Assembly (NCBI RefSeq): GCF_021869535.1
Contig: NW_026262701.1
Coordinates: 49,355,278-49,419,277, forward strand
Origin: Mytilus californianus
Taxonomy: Eukaryota; Mollusca; Bivalvia; Mytilida; Mytilidae
Reading direction: 5' to 3'
DNA length: 64,000 nt
Under the pieces are notes generated by a model. It made no database searches, was not told the origin of the DNA, and saw nothing but the letters and a program-made list of their open reading frames with translations. Position 1 is the stretch's first letter. Each line of letters begins with the position of its first letter. Below, piece by piece: positions 49,544 through 61,700 of the stretch. The position numbers and the translations under genes are program-made.

Positions 49544-49780
49544 TCGAATTAAAAATTCAAGCACGGAATTGAAGAGCATTGCAAGCCAAAACATCCCTCG
49601 AAAATTGTGCCAAATACGGCTTCGGTCATCTGTGCCTAAAGGTAGAAAAACAAAACAGTTTAATATAATTAAAAATTACCATATTAATGATATTTCATGT
49701 CAACGCAAACTTCTGACTACTGGACTGGTGAAACCCTCGTGAACGATACGTCCACCAGCAGTGGCTAAAAAAATTCATTA

Positions 49781-52700
49781 AGATACAAGGATTATAGTTT
49801 GTAATGCCACACACGCGTTTCGTTTACTATAGGACTCATCAAAGATACAAGGATTATAGTTTGTAATGCCACACACGTGTTTCGTTTACAATAGGACTCA
49901 TCAAAGATACAAGGATTATAGTTTGTAATGCCACACACGCGTTTCGTTTACTATAGGACTCATCAAAGATACAAGGATTATAGTTTGTAATGCCACACAC
50001 GTGTTTCGTTTACAATAGGACTCATCAAAGATACAAGGATTATAGTTTGTAATGCCACACACACGTTTAGTTTACAATAGGACTCATCAAAGATACAAGG
50101 ATTATAGTTTATAATGCCACACACGTGTTTCGTTTACTATAAGACTCATCAAAGATACACCGATTATAGTTTGTAATGCCACACACACGTTTAGTTTACA
50201 ATAGGACTCATCAAAGATACAAGGATTATAGTTTGTAATGCCACACACACGTTTCGTTTACAATAGGACTCATCAAAGATACACCGATTATAGTTTGTAA
50301 TGCCACACACGTGTTTCGTTTACTATAAGACTCATCAAAGATACAAGGATTATAGTTTGTAATGCCACACACGTGTTTCGTTTACAATAGGACTCATCAA
50401 AGATACACCGATTATAGTTTGTAATGCCACACACACGTTTAGTTTACAATAGGACTCATCAAAGATACAAGGATTATAGTTTGTAATGCCACACACACGT
50501 TTCGTTTACAATAGGACTCATCAAAGATACACCGATTATAGTTTGTAATGCCACACACGTGTTTCGTTTACTATAAGACTCATCAAAGATACAAGGATTA
50601 TAGTTTGTAATGCCACACACGCGTTTCGTTTACTATAGGACTCATCAAAGATACAAGGATTATAGTTTGTAATGCCACACACGCGTTTAGTTTACAATAG
50701 GACTCATCAAAGATACAATGATTATAGTTTGTAATGCCACACACGTGTTTCGTTTACTATAGGACTCATCAAAGATACAAGGATTATAGTTTGTAATGCC
50801 ACACACACGTTTCGTTTACTATAGGACTCATCAAAGATACAAGGATTATAGTTTGTAATGCCACACACGCGTTTAGTTTACTATAGGACTCATCAAAGAT
50901 ACAATGATTATAGTTTGTAATGTCACACACACGTTTCGTTTACAATAGGACTCATCAAAGATACAATGATTATAGTTTGTAATGCCACACACACGTTTCG
51001 TTTACTATAGGACTCATCAAAGATACACCGATTATAGTTTGTAATGCCACACACGTGTTTCGTTTACTATAAGACTCATCAAAGATACAAGGATTATAGT
51101 TTGTAATGCCACACACGCGTTTAGTTTACAATAGGACTCATCAAAGATACAATGATTATAGTTTGTAATGCCACACACACGTTTCGTTTACAATAGGACT
51201 CATCAAAGATACAATGATTATAGTTTGTAATGCCACACACACGTTTCGTTTACTATAGGACTCATCAAAGATACAAGGATTATAGTTTGTAATGCCACAC
51301 ACGTGTTTCGTTTACTATAGGACTCATCAAAGATACAAGGATTATAGTTTGTAATGCCACACACGCGTTTAGTTTACAATAGGACTCATCAAAGATACAA
51401 GGATTATAGTTTGTAATGCCACACACACGTTTCGTTTACTATAAGACTCATCAAAGATACAAGGATTATAGTTTGTAATGTCACACACACGTTTCGTTTA
51501 CAATAGGACTCATCAAAGATACAAGGATTATAGTTTGTAATGCCACACACGTGTTTCGTTTACTATAAGACTCATCAAAGATACAAGGATTATAGTTTGT
51601 AATGCCACACACGCGTTTAGTTTACAATAGGACTCATCAAAGATACAATGATTATAGTTTGTAATGCCACACACACGTTTCGTTTACTATAGGACTCATC
51701 AAAGATACAAGGATTATAGTTTGTAATGCCACACACGCGTTTAGTTTACAATAGGACTCATCAAAGATACAATGATTATAGTTTGTAATGCCACACACGT
51801 GTTTCGTTTACTATAGGACTCATCAAAGATACAAGGATTATAGTTTGTTATGCCACACACACGTTTCGTTTACTATAGGACTCATCAAAGATACAAGGAT
51901 TATAGTTTGTAATGCCACACACGCGTTTAGTTTACTATAGGACTCATCAAAGATACAATGATTATAGTTTGTAATGCCACACACACGTTTCGTTTACAAT
52001 AGGACTCATCAAAGATACAATGATTATAGTTTGTAATGCCACACACACGTTTCGTTTACTATAGGACTCATCAAAGATACACCGATTATAGTTTGTAATG
52101 CCACACACACGTTTCGTTTACTATAGGACTCATCAAAGATACAAGGATTATAGTTTGTAATGCCACACACGCGTTTAGTTTACTATAGGACTCATCAAAG
52201 ATACAATGATTATAGTTTGTAATGCCACACACACGTTTCGTTTACAATAGGACTCATCAAAGATACAATGATTATAGTTTGTAATGCCACACACACGTTT
52301 CGTTTACTATAGGACTCATCAAAGATACACCGATTATAGTTTGTAATGCCACACACGTGTTTCGTTTACTATAAGACTCATCAAAGATACAAGGATTATA
52401 GTTTGTAATGCCACACACGCGTTTAGTTTACAATAGGACTCATCAAAGATACAATGATTATAGTTTGTAATGCCACACACACGTTTCGTTTACAATAGGA
52501 CTCATCAAAGATACAATGATTATAGTTTGTAATGCCACACACACGTTTCGTTTACTATAGGACTCATCAAAGATACAAGGATTATAGTTTGTAATGCCAC
52601 ACACGTGTTTCGTTTACTATAGGACTCATCAAAGATACAAGGATTATAGTTTGTAATGCCACACACGCGTTTAGTTTACAATAGGACTCATCAAAGATAC

Positions 52701-55700
52701 AAGGATTATAGTTTGTAATGCCACACACACGTTTCGTTTACTATAAGACTCATCAAAGATACAAGGATTATAGTTTGTAATGTCACACACACGTTTCGTT
52801 TACAATAGGACTCATCAAAGATACAAGGATTATAGTTTGTAATGCCACACACGTGTTTCGTTTACTATAAGACTCATCAAAGATACAAGGATTATAGTTT
52901 GTAATGCCACACACGTGTTTCGTTTACTATAGGACTCATCAAAGATACAAGGATTATAGTTTGTAATGCCACACACGTGTTTCGTTTACTATAAGACTCA
53001 TCAAAGATACAAGGATTATAGTTTGTAATGCCACACACGTGTTTCGTTTACAATAGGACTCATCAAAGATAAACCGATTATAGTTTGTAATGCCACACAC
53101 GTGTTTCGTTTACTATAGGACTCATCAAAGATACAAGGATTATAGTTTGTAATGCCACACACACGTTTCGTTTACAATAGGACTCATCAAAGATACAAGG
53201 ATTATAGTTTGTAATGCCACACACACGTTTCGTTTACTATAGGACTCATCAAAGATACAAGGATTATAGTTTGTAATGCCACACACACGTTTCGTTTACA
53301 ATAGGACTCATAAAAGATACAAGGATTATAGTTTGTAATGCCACACACGTGTTTCGTTTACAATAGGACTCATCAAAGATACACCGATTATAGTTTGTAA
53401 TGCCACACACGCGTTTCGTTTACTATAGGACTCATCAAAGATACAAGGATTATAGTTTGTAATGCCACACACGCGTTTCGTTTACTATAGGACTCATCAA
53501 AGATACACCGATTATAGTTTGTAATGCCACACACGTGTTTCGTTTACTATAGGACTCATCAAAGATACAAGGATTATAGTTTGTAATGCCACACACGTGT
53601 TTCGTTTACAATAGGACTCATCAAAGATACAAGGATTATAGTTTGTAATGCCACACACAAATTCGTTTACAATAGGACTCATCAAAGATACACCGATTAT
53701 AGTTTGTAATGCCACACACACGTTTAGTTTACAATAGGACTCATCAAAGATACAAGGATTATAGTTTGTAATGCCACACACGTGTTTCGTTTACTATAAG
53801 ACTCATCAAAGATACACCGATTATAGTTTGTAATGCCACACACACGTTTCGTTTACTATAAGACTCATCAAAGATACAAGGATTATAGTTTGTAATGCCA
53901 CACACGTGTTTCGTTTACTATAGGACTCATCAAAGATACAAGGATTATAGTTTGTAATGCCACACACGCGTTTCGTTTACAATAGGACTCATCAAAGATA
54001 CAAGGATTATAGTTTGTAATGCCACACATACGTTTCGTTTATTATAGGACTCATCAAAGATACACCGATTATAGTTTGTAATGCCACACACACGTTTAGT
54101 TTACAATAGGACTCATCAAAGATACAAGGATTATAGTTTGTAATGCCACACACACGTTTCGTTTACAATAGGACTCATCAAAGATACACCGATTATAGTT
54201 TGTAATGCCACACACACGTTTCGTTTACAATAGGACTCATCAAAGATACAAGGATTATAGTTTGTAATGCCACACACACGTTTCGTTTACTATAGGACTC
54301 ATCAAAGATACACGGATTAAAGTTTGTAATGCCACACACACGTTTCGTTTACAATAGGACTCATCAAAGATACAAGGATTATAGTTTGTAATGCCACACA
54401 CACGTTTCGTTTACTATAGGACTCATCAAAGATACAAGGATTATAGTTTGTAATGCCACACACGCGTTTCGTTTACAATAGGACTCATCAAAGATACAAG
54501 GATTATAGTTTGTAATGCCACACACACGTTTCGTTTACTATAGGACTCATCAAAGATACACGGATTATAGTTTGTAATGCCACACACACGTTTCGTTTAC
54601 TATAGGACTCATCAAAGATACACGGATTATAGTTTGTAATGCCACACACACGTTTCGTTTACTATAGGACTCATCAAAGATACACGGATTATAGTTTGTA
54701 ATGCCACACACGTGTTTCGTTTACTATAGGACTCATCAAAGATACACCGATTATAGTTTGTAATGCCACACACACGTTTAGTTTACAATAGGACTCATCA
54801 AAGATACAAGGATTATAGTTTGTAATGCCACACACGTGTTTCGTTTACAATAGGACTCATCAAAGATACAAGGATTATAGTTTGTAATGCCACACACGCG
54901 TTTCGTTTACTATAGGACTCATCAAAGATACACCGATTATAGTTTGTAATGCCACACACGTGTTTCGTTTACTATAGGACTCATCAAAGATACAAGGATT
55001 ATAGTTTGTAATGCCACACACACGTTTCGTTTACTATAAGACTCATCAAAGATACACCGATTATAGTTTGTAATGCCACACACACGTTTCGTTTACTATA
55101 GGACTCATCAAAGATACAAGGATTATAGTTTGTAATGCCACACACGTGTTTTGTTTACTATAAGACTCATCAAAGATACACCGATTATAGTTTGTAATGC
55201 CACACACACGTTTCGTTTACTATAAGACTCATCAAAGATACAAGGATTATAGTTTGTAATGCCACACACGTGTTTCGTTTACTATAGGACTCATCAAAGA
55301 TACAAGGATTATAGTTTGTAATGCCACACACGCGTTTCGTTTACAATAGGACTCATCAAAGATACAAGGATTATAGTTTGTAATGCCACACACGTGTTTC
55401 GTTTACTATAGGACTCATCAAAGATACAAGGATTATAGTTTGTAATGCCACACACACGTTTAGTTTACAATAGGACTCATCAAAGATACAAGGATTATAG
55501 TTTGTAATGCCACACACACGTTTCGTTTACAATAGGACTCATCAAAGATACAAGGATTATAGTTTGTAATGCCACACACACGTTTCGTTTACAATAGGAC
55601 TCATCAAAGATACACCGATTATAGTTTGTAATGCCACACACACGTTTCGTTTACTATAGGACTCATCAAAGATACAAGGATTATAGTTTGTAATGCCACA

Positions 55701-58700
55701 CACGTGTTTCGTTTACTATAGGACTCATCAAAGATACAAGGATTATAGTTTGTAATGCCACACACGCGTTTCGTTTACAATAGGACTCATCAAAGATACA
55801 AGGATTATAGTTTGTAATGCCACACACACGTTTCGTTTACTATAGGACTCATCAAAGATACAAGGATTATAGTTTGTAATGCCACACACGCGTTTCGTTT
55901 ACAATAGGACTCATCAAAGATACAAGGATTATAGTTTGTAATGCCACACACGCGTTTCGTTTACAATAGGACTCATCAAAGATACAAGGATTATAGTTTG
56001 TAATGCCACACACGCGTTTCGTTTACTATAGGACTCATCAAAGATACAAGGATTATAGTTTGTAATGCCACACACGCGTTTCGTTTACAATAGGACTCAT
56101 CAAAGATACAATGATTATAGTTTGTAATGCCACACACACGTTTCGTTTACTATAGGACTCATCAAAGATACAAGGATTATAGTTTGTAATGCCACACACA
56201 CGTTTCGTTTACTATAGGACTCATCAAAGATACAAGGATTATAGTTTGTAAAGCCACACACACGTTTCGTTTACAATAGGACTCATCAAAGATACAAGGA
56301 TTATAGTGTGTAATGCCACACATGCGTTTCGTTTACAATAGGACTCATCAAAGATACACGGATTATAGTTTGTAATGCCACACACACGTTTCGTTTACTA
56401 TAGGACTCATCAAAGATACAATGATTATAGTTTGTAATGCCACACACACGTTTAGTTTACAATAGGACTCATCAAAGATACAAGGATTATAGTTTGTAAT
56501 GCCACACACGCGTTTCGTTTACTATAGGACTCATCAAAGATACAATGATTATAGTTTGTAATGCCACACACACGTTTAGTTTACAATAGGACTCATCAAA
56601 GATACAAGGATTATAGTTTGTAATGCCACACACACGTTTCGTTTACTATAAGACTCATCAAAGATACAAGGATTATAGTTTGTAATGCCACACACACGTT
56701 TCGTTTACAATAGGACTCATCAAAGATACAAGGATTATAGTTTGTAATGCCACACACGCGTTTCGTTTACTATAGGACTCATCAAAGATACAAGGATTAT
56801 AGTATGTAATGCCACACACGCGTTTCGTTTACAATAGGACTCATCAAAGATACAAGGATTATAGTTTGTAATGCCACACACGTGTTTCGTTTACTATAAG
56901 ACTCATCAAAGATACAAGGATTATAGTTTGTAATGCCACACACACGTGTTTCGTTTACAATAGGACTCATCAAAGATACAAGGATTATAGTTTGTAATGC
57001 CACACACGCGTTTCGTTTACAATAGGACTCATCAAAGATACAAAGATTATAGTTTGTAATGCCACACACACGTTTCGTTTACTATAGGACTCATCAAAGA
57101 TACACCGATTATAGTTTGTAATGCCACACACGTGTTTCGTTTACTATAAGACTCATCAAAGATACAAGGATTATAGTTTGTAATGCCACACACACGTTTA
57201 GTTTACAATAGGACTCATCAAAGATACAAGGATTATAGTTTGTAATGCCACACACACGTTTCGTTTACAATAGGACTCATCAAAGATACACCGATTATAG
57301 TTTGTAATGCCACACACACGTTTCGTTTACTATAGGACTCATCAAAGATACAAGGATTATAGTTTGTAATGCCACACACACGTTTCGTTTACAATAGGAC
57401 TCATCAAAGATACAAGGATTATAGTTTGTAATGCCACACACACGTTTCGTTTACAATAGGACTCATCAAAGATACACCGATTATAGTTTGTAATGCCACA
57501 CACACGTTTCGTTTACTATAGGACTCATCAAAGATACAAGGATTATAGTTTGTAATGCCACACACACGTTTCGTTTACTATAGGACTCATCAAAGATACA
57601 AGGATTATAGTTTGTAATGCCACACACACGTTTAGTTTACAATAGGACTCATCAAAGATACAAGGATTATAGTTTGTAATGCCACACACACGTTTCGTTT
57701 ACAATAGGACTCATCAAAGATACACCGATTATAGTTTGTAATGCCACACACACGTTTCGTTTACTATAGGACTCATCAAAGATACAAGGATTATAGTTTG
57801 TAATGCCACACACACGTTTCGTTTACTATAGGACTCATCAAAGATACAAGGATTATAGTTTGTAATGCCACACACGTTTCGTTTACAATAGGACTCATCA
57901 AAGATACAAGGATTATAGTTTGTAATGCCACACACGCGTTTCGTTTACAATAGGACTCATCAAAGATACAATGATTATAGTTTGTAATGCCACACACACG
58001 TTTCGTTTACAATAGGACTCATCAAAGATACAAGGATTATAGTTTGTAATGCCACACACGTGTTTCGTTTACTATAGGACTCATCAAAGATACAAGGATT
58101 ATAGTTTGTAATGCCACACACGTGTTTCGTTTACAATAGGACTCATCAAAGATACAAGGATTATAGTTTGTAATGCCACACACGTGTTTCGTTTACAATA
58201 GGACTCATCAAAGATACAAGGATTATAGTTTGTAATGCCACACATACGTTTCGTTTACTATAGGACTCATCAAAGATACAAGGATTATAGTTTGTAATGC
58301 CACACACGTGTTTCGTTTACTATAGGACTCATCAAAGATACACGGATTATAGTTTGTAATGCCACACACGCGTTTCGTTTACTATAGGACTCATCAAAGA
58401 TACAAGGATTATAGTTTGTAATGCCACACACACGTTTCGTTTACAATAGGACTCATCAAAGATACAAGGATTATAGTTTGTAATGCCACACACACGTTTC
58501 GTTTACTATAGGACTCATCAAAGATACACGGATTATAGTTTGTAATGCCACACATACGTTTCGTTTACTATAGGACTCATCAAAGATACAAGGATTATAG
58601 TTTGTAATGCCACACACGTGTTTCGTTTACAATAGGACTCATCAAAGATACAATGATTATAGTTTGTAATGCCACACACGTGTTTCGTTTACAATAGGAC

Positions 58701-61700
58701 TCATCAAAGATACACGGATTATAGTTTGTAATGCCACACACGTGTTTCGTTTACTATAGGACTCATCAAAGATACACCGATTATAGTTTGTAATGCCACA
58801 CACACGTTTAGTTTACAATAGGACTCATCAAAGATACAAGGATTATAGTTTGTAATGCCACACACACGTTTCGTTTACAATAGGACTCATCAAAGATACA
58901 CCGATTATAGTTTGTAATGCCACACACGTGTTTCGTTTACTATAGGACTCATCAAAGATACAAGGATTATAGTTTGTAATGCCACACACGTGTTTCGTTT
59001 ACTATAGGACTCATCAAAGATACACCGATTATAGTTTGTAATGCCACACACGTGTTTCGTTTACTATAGGACTCATCAAAGATACAAGGATTATAGTTTG
59101 TAATGCCACACACGCGTTTCGTTTACAATAGGACTCATCAAAGATACAAGGATTATAGTTTGTAATGCCACACACACGTTTCGTTTACTATAGGACTCAT
59201 CAAAGATACAAGGATTATAGTTTGTAATGCCACACACACGTTTAGTTTACAATAGGACTCATCAAAGATACAAGGATTATAGTTTGTAATGCCACACACA
59301 CGTTTCGTTTACTATAGGACTCATCAAAGATACAAGGATTATAGTTTGTAATGCCACACACACGTTTCGTTTACTATAGGACTCATCAAAGATACACGGA
59401 TTATAGTTTGTAATGCCACACATACGTTTCGTTTACTATAAGACTCATCAAAGATACACGGATCATAGTTTGTAATGCCACACACACGTTTAGTTTACAA
59501 TAGGACTCATCAAAGATACAAGGATTATAGTTTGTAATGCCACACACACGTTTCGTTTACTATAGGACTCATCAAAGATACAAGGATTATAGTTTGTAAT
59601 GCCACACATACGTTTCGTTTACTATAGGACTCATCAAAGATACACCGATTATAGTTTGTAATGCCACACACACGTTTAGTTTACAATAGGACTCATCAAA
59701 GATACAAGGATTATAGTTTGTAATGCCACACACGCGTTTCGTTTACAATAGGACTCATCAAAGATACAAGGATTATAGTTTGTAATGCCACACACGCGTT
59801 TCGTTTACTATAGGACTCATCAAAGATACAAGGATTATAGTTTGTAATGCCACACACGTGTTTCGTTTACAATAGGACTCATCAAAGATACAATGATTAT
59901 AGTTTGTAATGCCACACACACGTTTAGTTTACAATAGGACTCATCAAAGATACAAGGATTATAGTTTGTAATGCCACACACACGTTTCGTTTACTATAAG
60001 ACTCATCAAAGATACAAGGATTATAGTTTGTAATGCCACACACACGTTTCGTTTACAATAGGACTCATCAAAGATACAAGGATTATAGTTTGTAATGCCA
60101 CACACGCGTTTCGTTTACTATAGGACTCATCAAAGATACAAGGATTATAGTTTGTAATGCCACACACGCGTTTCGTTTACAATAGGACTCATCAAAGATA
60201 CAAGGATTATAGTTTGTAATGCCACACACGTGTTTCGTTTACTATAAGACTCATCAAAGATACAAGGATTATAGTTTGTAATGCCACACACACGTGTTTC
60301 GTTTACAATAGGACTCATCAAAGATACAAGGATTATAGTTTGTAATGCCACACACGCGTTTCGTTTACAATAGGACTCATCAAAGATACAAGGATTATAG
60401 TTTGTAATGCCACACACACGTTTCGTTTACTATAGGACTCATCAAAGATACACCGATTATAGTTTGTAATGCCACACACGTGTTTCGTTTACTATAAGAC
60501 TCATCAAAGATACAAGGATTATAGTTTGTAATGCCACACACACGTTTAGTTTACAATAGGACTCATCAAAGATACAAGGATTATAGTTTGTAATGCCACA
60601 CACACGTTTCGTTTACAATAGGACTCATCAAAGATACACCGATTATAGTTTGTAATGCCACACACACGTTTCGTTTACTATAGGACTCATCAAAGATACA
60701 AGGATTATAGTTTGTAATGCCACACACACGTTTAGTTTACAATAGGACTCATCAAAGATACAAGGATTATAGTTTGTAATGCCACACACACGTTTCGTTT
60801 ACAATAGGACTCATCAAAGATACACCGATTATAGTTTGTAATGCCACACACACGTTTCGTTTACTATAGGACTCATCAAAGATACAAGGATTATAGTTTG
60901 TAATGCCACACACACGTTTCGTTTACTATAGGACTCATCAAAGATACAAGGATTATAGTTTGTAATGCCACACACACGTTTAGTTTACAATAGGACTCAT
61001 CAAAGATACAAGGATTATAGTTTGTAATGCCACACACACGTTTCGTTTACAATAGGACTCATTAAAGATACACCGATTATAGTTTGTAATACCACACACA
61101 CGTTTCGTTTACTATAGGACTCATCAAAGATACAATGATTATAGTTTGTAATGCCACACACACGTTTCGTTTACTATAGGACTCATCAAAGATACAAGGA
61201 TTATAGTTTGTAATGCCACACACGTTTCGTTTACAATAGGACTCATCAAAGATACAAGGATTATAGTTTGTAATGCCACACACGCGTTTCGTTTACAATA
61301 GGACTCATCAAAGATACAATGATTATAGTTTGTAATGCCACACACACGTTTCGTTTACAATAGGACTCATCAAAGATACAAGGATTATAGTTTGTAATGC
61401 CACACACGTGTTTCGTTTACTATAGGACTCATCAAAGATACAAGGATTATAGTTTGTAATGCCACACACGTGTTTCGTTTACAATAGGACTCATCAAAGA
61501 TACAAGGATTATAGTTTGTAATGCCACACACGTGTTTCGTTTACAATAGGACTCATCAAAGATACAAGGATTATAGTTTGTAATGCCACACATACGTTTC
61601 GTTTACTATAGGACTCATCAAAGATACAAGGATTATAGTTTGTAATGCCACACACGTGTTTCGTTTACTATAGGACTCATCAAAGATACACGGATTATAG

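Larger units (their letters stand above)
48560..49780 (-). repeat. Cluster of three hammerhead-bearing elements, retrozyme-like
   Basis: Three copies in the same orientation have hammerhead blocks starting at 48584, 49127 and 49500 (spacings 543 and 373). Each is followed on the plus strand by 'gaagagcattg..g.cc.aaa' or a degenerate form, and a 'tttgccaaatacg' type block. Two end with 'acgtccaccagcagtggc' (about 49409 and 49749), just before the next unit or the satellite. This resembles metazoan retrozyme/pearl-type tandem elements; the class is inferred from layout. Confidence 0.6.
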
